DNA of 64,000 bases. Source: Chryseobacterium cucumeris. GTDB lineage: Bacteria > Bacteroidota > Bacteroidia > Flavobacteriales > Weeksellaceae. This document shows positions 8,733 to 17,175 of this stretch, piece by piece; position 1 is the stretch's first letter; every line of letters begins with the position of its first letter. Under the pieces are notes generated by a model. That model searched no databases. It saw only the letters and a program-made list of their open reading frames with translations, and was not told where the DNA came from. The stretch covers positions 2,728,001 through 2,792,000 of the forward strand of contig NZ_CP068760.1 in assembly GCF_016775705.1 (NCBI RefSeq). Direction: 5' to 3'. The position numbers and the translations under genes were made by a program.

Positions 8733-9911
8733 CTAAATTTTTGGAAACTCATCATAAAATGACTGACCTATCCCATTAATAAAAATTGAAATTTTCCCAT
8801 CATCACTATCAACGGTATGATTTAATCCGCTTCTTATTTTGTAATTGGAAAATTGGCTGTTAAAAATGTAGCCCACTTCATGCATTATCCGATGTAAATC
8901 ACTTGCTTGATCGCCCAGCGATGAATAATCATAATACAAGACAATTATTATTTTTGAATCTTTATCGATGAACTGAAGATTGTTGTTGACATGTGGATCG
9001 CTAAAACTGTAACCAATGATCAATACTTTTTTTGATTTGATACAATCTGATGTAAAAGAATGGAAAATTTCAAGAAAAGGACTAGAATTGATTCTGGTCA
9101 ATTTATTATAGCCGGAAATGATCGGAGAGTGGAGGAGTGCCTCCCGTGAAATGGTATACGGATCAAAACTTTGAATATGTTTTCGCTCTTGAGGCTCTTT
9201 ATTTTTTTGAGCTGTCCGCCATACTTCCCATAAAATACAACCATGTAGATTATAATAACAATCAATTGACCTGTTGTTAATTACTTCATTAGAATCAAAC
9301 ACATCTGTTATAAATCCATCAAAGTAATCTCTAAACTTATTGAACCAATTATCGTAATTCAGTGTGTAAATTCTTCTTGTATAAGAATTTTTGTCAAAGG
9401 CTACATCCAGAAAATTACTGAAGCTAACCATTCCTTTATTATCGGACTGCTCATTGAACGGATTTATCTGCCTTGAAATTTCATCTATAAGGTGATTGTA
9501 AAATTTTTCAAGAAACATAAAAATCAAATGTTTTCCTTTAGGGCTGCGAACTCTGTCTATTTGGGTGATTAGTCTTTTATTTAAATAGAAAATAGTGTTT
9601 TTTACACTATTCTGGTATTTTTTAAATCGATTTGATCTTTCATAGTCTTCAACGTAAGAATACAATTCTTCAATCATTTGAAGAATTGTTTCAAAATTGA
9701 TTTGGTGCAGATTATCTTCGATTTTTGTGTCGTCCAGTTTATTCCAGTAGCAGAATTCGTTATAGATAAATTTGACCAATTCTTTGTCATCAGTAAGATC
9801 AGGATGGCTATATGAAATAAAGTCTTTTGTTAAGGATAATGTTGTAATTCCAAAAAAATCAGGCCCTGCAGTTAAACCAGCACCTGTCAGGATAAGAACG
9901 TTCTCTTTCAT
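8733..9911 (-). CDS. SIR2-like NAD-binding protein
   Basis: This 392-aa protein has the SIR2 core: ILTGAGLTAG at the N-terminus (GAG at residues 10-12), TLNYDNW near 183-189, the catalytic-type His223 in NLHG, and IIGYSFSDPHVNNNL near 295-309. Stand-alone SIR2 proteins of this size often act as NAD-consuming effectors in phage defence. The gene sits 22 bp downstream of the 74-aa gene and behind the caspase-like gene, all on one strand, so they are probably co-transcribed. No TIR, HerA or Argonaute partner is present, so it does not fit Thoeris, SIR2-HerA or SIR2-pAgo. NADase activity is inferred, not shown. Confidence 0.8.
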   Translation of the reverse strand: MKENVLILTGAGLTAGPDFFGITTLSLTKDFISYSHPDLTDDKELVKFIYNEFCYWNKLDDTKIEDNLHQINFETILQMIEELYSYVEDYERSNRFKKYQNSVKNTIFYLNKRLITQIDRVRSPKGKHLIFMFLEKFYNHLIDEISRQINPFNEQSDNKGMVSFSNFLDVAFDKNSYTRRIYTLNYDNWFNKFRDYFDGFITDVFDSNEVINNRSIDCYYNLHGCILWEVWRTAQKNKEPQERKHIQSFDPYTISREALLHSPIISGYNKLTRINSSPFLEIFHSFTSDCIKSKKVLIIGYSFSDPHVNNNLQFIDKDSKIIIVLYYDYSSLGDQASDLHRIMHEVGYIFNSQFSNYKIRSGLNHTVDSDDGKISIFINGIGQSFYDEFPKI

Positions 9912-9933
9912 AAGATTAGCTTATTGACTCAAT

Positions 9934-10158
9934 CTAATATGTTATTTTTTCAATGTTGAAAATATTGACATTTCTTTGTTCTGTACCTAAATCTAAGGTT
10001 ATACTATGTGGTTTGATATCTCCTAAATTAGTTGGATGGATCTCGATAAGATACCCTGAAATTGTTTCAATTTCACCTTTGTAATTTTTATATTCGATAG
10101 TAATTTTACTTTTCAATAATCCTTCAAAATCTTGAAGTGAATAATTAAGTGGGTGCAT
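9934..10158 (-). CDS. 74-aa hypothetical protein between caspase-like and SIR2 genes
   Basis: A small protein rich in alternating hydrophobic/polar residues (ITIEYKNYKGEIETISGYLIE), suggesting an all-beta fold. It has no signal peptide or membrane segment. I do not recognise a family. It lies 50 bp after the caspase-like gene and 22 bp before the SIR2 gene in the same direction. Its fixed place between two candidate effectors makes an adaptor, sensor or inhibitor role possible, but this is inference. Confidence 0.6.
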   Translation of the reverse strand: MHPLNYSLQDFEGLLKSKITIEYKNYKGEIETISGYLIEIHPTNLGDIKPHSITLDLGTEQRNVNIFNIEKITY

Positions 10159-10208
10159 AGCTCTAGTTTTGTTTTTAAATTATTGTGCAATTTTATGTTT
10201 CTATTATC

Positions 10209-11690
10209 TTATTCTAAGAGTTTTAATTCAGGATTGTGCTGTAAAGCTGTACGGGTTTCCTGGAAGGCTGATACGAGATTACTAGGATTGGTATGGTAGG
10301 GATAAGTAATTTTTATGGAAGAAGGATCAACAAATATTTCGTATTCTAAACCTTTGATTTTTATTTGACACGAGCTTAGATCTGCATCGTCATAATATAC
10401 TTTAATTGCAGAATCATTTAGATCTTCAATTCTATCAATTAAATCATTTATATTGATCTCTTTCTCAGTTTCAAAGGATAGTTTATCAAAGTGCCTACTG
10501 AAAATTTTACTTAGGGCTGTACTTGATGCAAGATTCGGGTCGGTTAAATTCTCAAGTCTTCTGATTAGAATATATTCACTTGGTTCATCTTCTGACTGCT
10601 CAACAGTAATACTATAATCAAAATGCGGGGTTTCGATAGATCCGCCACCACTATCTGCAGTAGCTCTGATATCAGCTCTTTTGTATTCAATGTTATCTCG
10701 GATCTTTTTACTTAAATCACTTATGTCTTCTTTTATTAATTCCGCCGCAATTCCCCTAACAAAATTTCTTGTTGCATGTCCGATATATTTTGGAACTTTA
10801 TGGCTTCCACTCTGAAATCCCGGTAATTTTTTTACCGCATCAATCTCCTCGCCCAATAAAGAAACTTTCAATAAAGCAATGTCGGTATTTTCTGCTTTTT
10901 TTGCCTGTGCATTAAAAATAGGATTAAGGTTTGCGATGATAAATCTGCTTGTTTCTGTTCCAAATTTTACAGGTGTCTGATCTAATTTTTTCACCGTGTT
11001 TAATTTCGCAAACTCTGATGTTGTTTTATTAAGATAATCTTGTAATTTGTCACTGAATAATAAGTGTTTTTCGTAAATACCTGTAGCTTCCCCTGTCAAC
11101 GCTTTAATTAAAAAATGTGTCCAAATGCCATTCCTTAAACCGGCATTAGAGGAAGAAGTCTGGTGATTCTGACAGCTTGCAAATCCGACAATGTATTGTT
11201 CTTGTCTAAATTGATAAATAAGTTCATCTATTTCAAAACTATCAGCAGCCGAACGAATACCTCCTCCTTCGAAGCCACTGTGACAGCAGTCAAAAAATAA
11301 TATTTTCTGAGTTGATTCAGATTTTTTCAAATACCCCAAAATAACTCCAACCGAGGCACAAGTATCTTTTTTAGCAGTTTTTCTTGCATCAACAGGGGCA
11401 AGAAGATTTTCATCATCTTCATAAAACCCATGTCCTGCAAAATAGATTATAATTCGATCGTCTTTCTGCGCTAGTTTACTTACCTTTTTTGTCTCTTGAA
11501 GAATATTGCTTAAAGTTGCTCTTTCATTAATGAGTTCTGTGAAGACGAATTTATCTTCTGAATTTAACTTTTGAAAAGCATCTATAAAATCTCTTGCATC
11601 TTTTTCAGCGAAATCAACTCTGTCAAAGTTTTTACTTTCATGATAATTTTCAACCGCTATAACAAGTATATAAGTTTGCCCTGCATTCAT
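10209..11690 (-). CDS. Caspase-like (peptidase C14) protein
   Basis: The first ~250 residues are a caspase/metacaspase fold: ILVIAVENY at the start, catalytic His87 in YFAGHGF, and catalytic Cys136 in FFDCCHSGF, giving an intact His-Cys dyad. The remaining ~240 residues form an unrecognised C-terminal region with a Gly-rich linker (DSGGGS) and beta-rich segments; they could sense a trigger or bind a partner. Bacterial caspase-like proteases in such islands usually activate a co-encoded toxin by cleavage. The obvious candidate substrates are the neighbouring 74-aa protein, the SIR2 protein and the amber-interrupted membrane protein. Confidence 0.88.
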   Translation of the reverse strand: MNAGQTYILVIAVENYHESKNFDRVDFAEKDARDFIDAFQKLNSEDKFVFTELINERATLSNILQETKKVSKLAQKDDRIIIYFAGHGFYEDDENLLAPVDARKTAKKDTCASVGVILGYLKKSESTQKILFFDCCHSGFEGGGIRSAADSFEIDELIYQFRQEQYIVGFASCQNHQTSSSNAGLRNGIWTHFLIKALTGEATGIYEKHLLFSDKLQDYLNKTTSEFAKLNTVKKLDQTPVKFGTETSRFIIANLNPIFNAQAKKAENTDIALLKVSLLGEEIDAVKKLPGFQSGSHKVPKYIGHATRNFVRGIAAELIKEDISDLSKKIRDNIEYKRADIRATADSGGGSIETPHFDYSITVEQSEDEPSEYILIRRLENLTDPNLASSTALSKIFSRHFDKLSFETEKEININDLIDRIEDLNDSAIKVYYDDADLSSCQIKIKGLEYEIFVDPSSIKITYPYHTNPSNLVSAFQETRTALQHNPELKLLE

Positions 11691-11786
11691 GTTAAATGTT
11701 TTATTTTCAATGGTATATTAAACCAAATATAAGAATTTAATCAGAATTCTTACCATTTTTAAAGCAACTAAATCGAATGGTTTAAG

Positions 11787-12815
11787 TTATTTGATCTTAT
11801 CTTCTAAATCTCTAATGAGGTCCTTAACAAGATCATCATCAATATCATCCGTTCTGAATAGTCTTTCTCTACCCAGCTTTGCCGTTTTTTCATTCATTTT
11901 TGTTATGAAATCCTGTGAATAGATCTTAGGATAATCATCAATTGGAATAAGTGATACTTTTGTATTGGATGTTCGTATATATGACCCCAATTTTGGAGAA
12001 AGCAAATCGAACAATCTTGAATCTTTCGTAACAAATATTGGTCTGACATTTCTGCTCACCAATTCAGATAACAATTCGTTATTGGTACTCATTTTTGCAT
12101 GATATATATCCCAAGCACTCTTCATTGATTCTTTTAAAATGATCTCTTTTTTTGAGCCTAATCTTAACATTTTCCAATACTCTGAATTTCCTCCGAAGAT
12201 CTGCAGTGCAAGACGGTATTCATGACCAATCATATATCCTAAATCATTTTCCATCCAATGATAAAATTCTTCAACATTTTTTTGTGCACGATTTTGCCCC
12301 ATACCTCTTTGTGCAATTTCACAGATTTTTAAAAGCCCTGCGTAATAAGGATTAACACGACTATCAATTATTGACTTTACAATATTTTTATCAATTTGGA
12401 TGTCATTTACGAAAGGAAAATCCCTGTAGAAGTCAAATTCTAATTTTCGAAATTTTTTTATAGGGGTGTTGAAGGCAAAATTTAGTTTATTGTAATAATC
12501 ATCAAACATGTCATATTTTATCTCAAGGTTTTCACGATTATATGACGATTCTAAAAGACCCCAGATCGCAAAATACTCTACATTATTTTTTTGGCAAAAT
12601 TCAATTAAATTAAAAATTTTTGATTTTTCAGCTTTAGAGTTTTTACCCCAGCCAATTAAGCTGACAATATCAAGACATACTGAGGTGTCTAAAACGAATA
12701 TATAATCCTCCCCGGTTTCGTCAAAATGCTTTTGAAGTTCCTCTTTACTTGGAAAATTTATTTTTCCAAGGTCAGATACCAAATTAAAATGTTCAGTATT
12801 GTTTTTTACTTTCAT
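11787..12815 (-). CDS. PIN-like domain protein (candidate RNase)
   Basis: This 342-aa protein shows the acidic residues expected of a PIN-fold nuclease in the right order: Asp43 in FVLDTSVCLD, Glu89 in GLLES, Asp236 in AWDIYHAK and Asp265 in FVTKDSRLFD. A long helical insert separates the first and second pairs, making it much larger than a VapC toxin (~130 aa). No antitoxin-like small gene is adjacent. It lies upstream of the caspase-like gene in the same direction, 96 bp away. RNA cleavage is inferred from the motifs. Confidence 0.65.
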   Translation of the reverse strand: MKVKNNTEHFNLVSDLGKINFPSKEELQKHFDETGEDYIFVLDTSVCLDIVSLIGWGKNSKAEKSKIFNLIEFCQKNNVEYFAIWGLLESSYNRENLEIKYDMFDDYYNKLNFAFNTPIKKFRKLEFDFYRDFPFVNDIQIDKNIVKSIIDSRVNPYYAGLLKICEIAQRGMGQNRAQKNVEEFYHWMENDLGYMIGHEYRLALQIFGGNSEYWKMLRLGSKKEIILKESMKSAWDIYHAKMSTNNELLSELVSRNVRPIFVTKDSRLFDLLSPKLGSYIRTSNTKVSLIPIDDYPKIYSQDFITKMNEKTAKLGRERLFRTDDIDDDLVKDLIRDLEDKIK

Positions 12816-12898
12816 TGGTTATTTTCTTCTTATTGAATTAGAGATTGTCATGATCATTCAGGGAGTACCTAAAATGTAGTCTCTGAGTATTTTCATAG

Positions 12899-13690
12899 TT
12901 AAAGTATAGGAATGATGTCTAATTTAAATTCAGACAAATTCATAGTAGACTCGTAAAACTTGGCCTGAGAATATTTGCTGCGGGCTATGCTAAGTATTTC
13001 ATCTTTTTCCTCTTCTGTTAATTTTAAGCCTAAAATGATTTCTTTAACAGCCTCATTGGGAAATTCGTGAACTGTATCTGCTTCAAAATGTTTTGTGATT
13101 CGGTATTCATCCTCATATTCCCATTCGCTTGATTTTGCAAATAAAATGGTCTTTGCACCAATCCCGCTCTCATCAAACAACGGAATGAAAGGCATTTCTT
13201 TTGTATAATTGATTCTTCCCAGTGATCCTCCAAGTAATTCGAACAGTATCTTTTTATCAAAACCAATACAATAGCCTTTATGAGAATTTGAATAATGCGA
13301 CCACATTAATAAATTATTACGATTCGTAGTCAGGCTTAGAATTCCAAATCTTGCATCAACTTCGGCAAGGTATTCGTCATAATTATCTTTCCAATATTCG
13401 CCAGTCATAAATCTGTCGGTTTTTTGAATTTCGTAACAACGATTTATTATTTCGCTTTCTGACAGGTGGGGGTATAACTTTTTTTCTATTTCCCTGATCT
13501 TCAGGAAAACATTTGCAGGAGTTAACTCATCGTCGTTGTATCTGTATGGTATTGAAGAGTCGAAAGGATCGTTGAACCTTTGCCTGGATGCTAAGAATAA
13601 TTCATTTTCAGTAATCACTTTCTTATGATACTCGTCCCTCCAATCTCTGTACTTGTACAGAATGTCAGGAATGCCTTCTAAGTATTCCAT
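12899..13690 (-). CDS. DUF2971 family protein
   Basis: The 263-aa sequence has the DUF2971 hallmarks: LYKYR near the N-terminus, RFNDPFDS, the central LSLTTNRNNLLMWSHYS followed by GYCIGFD, and WEYEDEYRI. The biochemical role of DUF2971 is not established, but the family is frequent in defence islands and mobile elements. It lies 83 bp upstream of the PIN-like gene on the same strand. Confidence 0.85.
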   Translation of the reverse strand: MEYLEGIPDILYKYRDWRDEYHKKVITENELFLASRQRFNDPFDSSIPYRYNDDELTPANVFLKIREIEKKLYPHLSESEIINRCYEIQKTDRFMTGEYWKDNYDEYLAEVDARFGILSLTTNRNNLLMWSHYSNSHKGYCIGFDKKILFELLGGSLGRINYTKEMPFIPLFDESGIGAKTILFAKSSEWEYEDEYRITKHFEADTVHEFPNEAVKEIILGLKLTEEEKDEILSIARSKYSQAKFYESTMNLSEFKLDIIPIL

Positions 13691-13877
13691 TTTTTTATTA
13701 GTTTTTTATGGTTAATGATTAAACGTGTTTTTAGCTGATTTAATTGAAAGCTGAAACAGACATCTAATTGATTTTCTTCGTCTTATATAGAAATTTGGAT
13801 TGATTTTATTTATTTCACAATAATTAGATATATTTGCAGTGATTCTCATTATAAGAGTTTCATGGTTATTAGTTTTT

Positions 13878-13904
13878 AATCCCCAATCTAGTGGGGATTT
13901 TTTT
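13878..13904 (+). terminator. Isolated plus-strand hairpin terminator inside a minus-strand array
   Basis: AATCCCCA (13878-13885) pairs with TGGGGATT (13892-13899) and is followed by a T run on the plus strand only. No plus-strand gene ends here, so it may end a short RNA or be a relic. Confidence 0.5.
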
Positions 13905-13967
13905 ACTAAGACACCTTCCTTTCTGCAGAATATTGTTAAATGTGTGATAAATTTCAGGAATCTGGTT

Positions 13968-14378
13968 CTAAGAGATTTCAACACAGATCAGAACACCTTC
14001 GTTATAACTGTATCCATAACCAAACCCATAACTTCCTCCGCCGCTTACTTTTTCTGTTTCTGAAAAAACTCTTCTGGAACTTGATATTCCTTCCGAGCTG
14101 TACTGGTAATTATAACGACCCGAAGTAATAGGTACAACAGAAATGATCCTGGCATTTTGTGAAGCCAGCTTTTCAAGTTCAGTATTTACATCAGAGGATA
14201 ATTTTTCACCATCAATTTCCGAATCTGACCATCCTACAATTTTTGGGGATATGATCCTTTTAGTAATTTGTTTTTCTTGTCCTAACCAGTTCCTTTTTGT
14301 CTCTCCTGTTGGTACATCATCTGCTAAATTTTGTATTATAGCCTTGAAATGTGCAGGAACGAATATGGTTTTTATCAT
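13968..14378 (-). CDS. Hypothetical protein with Gly/Tyr/Ser-rich tail
   Basis: A 136-aa protein when started at ATG 14378 (MIKTIFVP); the frame stays open to 14438 with other Mets. The C-terminus is a Ser/Gly/Tyr-rich loop ending in GGGSYGFGYGYSYNEGVLI, and the middle (NTELEKLASQNARIISVVPIT) has the helix-then-strand pattern of DUF4177-like proteins, in which the end strand carries a YTEGI-like motif. That resemblance is weak. No signal peptide. It lies between the 39-aa peptide gene and DUF2971 on the same strand. Confidence 0.55.
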   Translation of the reverse strand: MIKTIFVPAHFKAIIQNLADDVPTGETKRNWLGQEKQITKRIISPKIVGWSDSEIDGEKLSSDVNTELEKLASQNARIISVVPITSGRYNYQYSSEGISSSRRVFSETEKVSGGGSYGFGYGYSYNEGVLICVEIS

Positions 14379-14591
14379 GTGATAATAATTTAGAAAATTA
14401 AATTCAAAATTTGGACTCATCTTGATTCGATGAACCAAAATATATATATTGTAAGTTACGAAATTTTATGACAAATTTTTCTATATAGATGTTTTTAATT
14501 GTAAGAAAATTCACATTCTAAGTTATCCCGAAATGAAAATTGAATTATTTCACAGAATATATTTGAAGCATTTCTAGAAATGACTTTTTGA

Positions 14592-14622
14592 TAAAAAAAG
14601 CCTGAATAAAACTTCAGGCTTC
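14592..14622 (-). terminator. Rho-independent terminator after the 39-aa peptide gene
   Basis: AAGCCTGAA (14598-14606) pairs with TTCAGGCTT (14613-14621); on the minus strand the stem is followed by a T run. It splits the island into an upstream HEPN/peptide transcript and a downstream set. Confidence 0.75.
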
Positions 14623-14640
14623 AATTAAGTTCGATAAGAA

Positions 14641-14760
14641 TCATTTTTTAGTTGTAGAAGGCTTGCTTCCACCTCCAGAAGTTTTTGGAGGATTGTTTCC
14701 TCTATTATCTCCCGATGGATTTCCGGTTTTACTTGGCCAGTTTTTGTTTGAATTACTCAT
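14641..14760 (-). CDS. 39-aa Asn/Gly/Pro-rich peptide
   Basis: The frame from ATG 14760 to TGA at 14641 encodes a peptide starting MSNSNKNWPSKTGNPSG and continuing with GNNPPK and GGGSKPS. It is strongly biased to Asn, Gly, Pro, Ser and Lys and should be disordered. It is too short for normal gene finding, but the strong terminator directly downstream and its place in a same-strand operon argue that it is real. I recall similar NWPS-x-TG-x-PSG peptides in Bacteroidota, but cannot check their contexts here. Function unknown. Confidence 0.6.
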   Translation of the reverse strand: MSNSNKNWPSKTGNPSGDNRGNNPPKTSGGGSKPSTTKK

Positions 14761-14882
14761 TTTTTAGTTTGTTTTTATGCCTACTACTTTTAATGTCACT
14801 GTTGGGCTGGTTTTGACAATATCATTCAATTCGAATAATATGCCAAATGTTAAAAAATGTTAAAATAATTTTATCTGTCAGT

Positions 14883-15584
14883 TTAGTCATTATAATCAAA
14901 ATCCGCTAACGGATGCTTAATCTTTTCATTTGAAGGAATCATTGAATTCAATCTAATAATAACTTTCAACACTTGTTCAAAGAGAAGAAAAAGGTTTTTC
15001 GATGAAATATTGTTAGTCTGATTCTGAATTAGCTCCAGCTTAACTTTTGAGGTATCAACTATCGAAGTTTTATCTTCAATATCTATTGCTTGTTTAGGTT
15101 TGGTATTTATTCCAAAATTATGCATGGTATTTCGCAGGTAAAAAAAGTATAGAATCACTTTCTTCTCATCTGCACTTATACCGTTAAATAAACTAATGGT
15201 CTTAAGTAAATTTTCGAAAGTTATTTTAATTGAAGTGTTATTTATATCATTAACTTTTGCCTCGTAATGACGAGCTATTGCTCTGATGTTGCTTTCAATT
15301 GAAATAAAAAGAGCATTGAAAAGAGCATCTTTGATAAAGCCTTGATAGTTATAATTTACGACCTCAAGTTCTTCTACAGCGAATTCCTCTGAGATGTTAG
15401 CGTTGACAAATTTGATGTCCTCTAATTTTTCGGATAGTATCAGTGAAATGTAATAGTTCTGAATGCTCTGCGAGATTGAATGCATCGTAATACTTCTGAT
15501 ATCCTCTTCATCAGCATGAAGGTTATTTAAGCTTGCAAAATTCAATAATTTGAAAATAAGATCAATTTTTTCGTTAAGTTTCAT
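14883..15584 (-). CDS. Helical HEPN-like protein
   Basis: A 233-aa, almost entirely helical protein. It contains FFYLRNTMHNFG around residues 147-158 (R151...H155), close to the HEPN signature RNxxxH but one residue shorter than the classical Rx4-6H spacing. It lies directly downstream (30 bp) of a clear HEPN protein. I read it as a degenerate or divergent HEPN, possibly a non-catalytic partner. No other domain is seen. Confidence 0.55.
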   Translation of the reverse strand: MKLNEKIDLIFKLLNFASLNNLHADEEDIRSITMHSISQSIQNYYISLILSEKLEDIKFVNANISEEFAVEELEVVNYNYQGFIKDALFNALFISIESNIRAIARHYEAKVNDINNTSIKITFENLLKTISLFNGISADEKKVILYFFYLRNTMHNFGINTKPKQAIDIEDKTSIVDTSKVKLELIQNQTNNISSKNLFLLFEQVLKVIIRLNSMIPSNEKIKHPLADFDYND

Positions 15585-15614
15585 AGTTCAGTTTATTATG
15601 TTAATTACGTGAGG

Positions 15615-17123
15615 TTAATTTAATTCAAAATATCTAACTACTTTTTCTCCTAATAAACTATAATTGGTTAAGTTGACAGGATTCCAATCCAAGTCTAAAT
15701 TTGCAACTGCTGTTTGAAAATTCGTCAAAGTATTGGTGCCGAACGACCAAAAATCGTGCTCATGCTCTGCCTTATTATTATCAAGAATATTAAATAGAAT
15801 ATCATAAAATTGCTGGATTAAAGTGTTGTCCAGCAGATTTAAGGTCATAATGGCAAGATAGCTTTTTTCACGATCAAATCTTGGCTCATCCTTCAATGAA
15901 ATAAAATGCCCAAGAATTATTCCCATTAGAATTTCATTACTCAAAAGTGAACTCTCGAAATTCTTTAAATTAACCAAAGGTTGTGATTTCCAATGCCCCT
16001 GGTCTGCTGATGCGTATAAAACTCTGCCAAGATAAATACTTTTTTCCAAATCAAAAGAGTTTATAGTTCTAAGTCCTAGATCGCTGTTTATGAATTTTAC
16101 TACATTATCTTGCTGGGAAAACTGCCAGCTTATAAGCTCTTCTATTATTCTCTCGTACTGCTTTTCAGAATTACCATAGTAGTAAATTGAATTTAAAAAG
16201 GATAAACTATCCAGCTTAGAAAAATACTTTATTTTATATTCTTCTTCTAAAATATTCAAACTCTGTAAATTTTGATAGATACTGCTTAACTGTAATAAAG
16301 CTTCTTTATCTTCCAGAGTGCTATAGTAATTAATTAAAATATCTTTAATACGATTGTCAGATTTATTCCAGAAGTTTTCATCAATAACGCATAGGGAGAA
16401 CTCCAAAGGATAATCAAGTGCCTTTTTTTCAAAAAGCCAGTTGCTGTCATCGAAACTGAGAGAAGTTTGGGACATTAGATTTTTTACAATCAATTCTATT
16501 TTTCTTATTTCATTTGGCTTGTCCTTATTACTACCATAATGAAAAAACAAACTTTTAAAATAGTAAGGGTGCAGCCTATCCTTTATTCTTACAAGTGTGT
16601 TATTAGCTAATTCCAAAATTTTATTTTCATCACTATCTACTAAATGAGGTTTAAGAATTAAATTACTGCAAAATTCATCAATATAATTCCTATTAAAATC
16701 AACCTCGTGGGCTAAGACGATATTTACGGCTTGAGCGATTATGAAATCTAATTGTTCTATCGTTGGATTGGTATTATAAGGATGTGCAAAAAGACATCTT
16801 TGCCCCCATAGAAATTCTATTGTAGCTGCCTGAGTTGGTAGAATAATTTCACAAGTAGTACACTGCTCAAATATCTTTCTGTCGGTCGACTGTCCATTTC
16901 TTTCCAGGTTCTCAATCTCTGTAACTGCTGTCTTCGCCCTGCTGTCGTCTAACGCAGCAAGTTGATGTAATTTGCTTTTTAGAGATTCAATGATATTAAT
17001 CCAAGCCATAATATATGAAGAGCGGTAGTGACCGCTTTCCATCGTTGCTATAACTTCATCAAATAAAATAAAGTCATTGGGGTTTAAAATTCTATCTCGT
17101 AATGCTGCGTATTTTTCGTCCAT
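15615..17123 (-). CDS. HEPN-domain protein with long helical C-terminus
   Basis: Residues ~20-135 form a HEPN-like four-helix unit (GHYRSSYIMAWINIIESLK), ending with GQRCLFAHPYNT, an exact Rx4H motif (R109, H114) typical of HEPN RNases. The next ~370 residues are alpha-helical and unrecognised; they could be a repeat scaffold or sensor. The protein is cytosolic. It lies 52 bp after the Swt1-type gene and 30 bp before the next gene, on the same strand, so co-transcription is likely. RNase activity is inferred from the motif. Confidence 0.7.
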   Translation of the reverse strand: MDEKYAALRDRILNPNDFILFDEVIATMESGHYRSSYIMAWINIIESLKSKLHQLAALDDSRAKTAVTEIENLERNGQSTDRKIFEQCTTCEIILPTQAATIEFLWGQRCLFAHPYNTNPTIEQLDFIIAQAVNIVLAHEVDFNRNYIDEFCSNLILKPHLVDSDENKILELANNTLVRIKDRLHPYYFKSLFFHYGSNKDKPNEIRKIELIVKNLMSQTSLSFDDSNWLFEKKALDYPLEFSLCVIDENFWNKSDNRIKDILINYYSTLEDKEALLQLSSIYQNLQSLNILEEEYKIKYFSKLDSLSFLNSIYYYGNSEKQYERIIEELISWQFSQQDNVVKFINSDLGLRTINSFDLEKSIYLGRVLYASADQGHWKSQPLVNLKNFESSLLSNEILMGIILGHFISLKDEPRFDREKSYLAIMTLNLLDNTLIQQFYDILFNILDNNKAEHEHDFWSFGTNTLTNFQTAVANLDLDWNPVNLTNYSLLGEKVVRYFELN

Positions 17124-17175
17124 AAATTATGATTATTAGTTTTTTTAATGTTCTTAAATTTACACAAAAGTGCTC

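Noticed and set aside
13712..13984. 90-aa minus-strand frame between DUF2971 and the Gly/Tyr-tail gene
   Set aside because: It overlaps the end of the neighbouring gene, crosses a terminator hairpin and has no recognisable sequence pattern.
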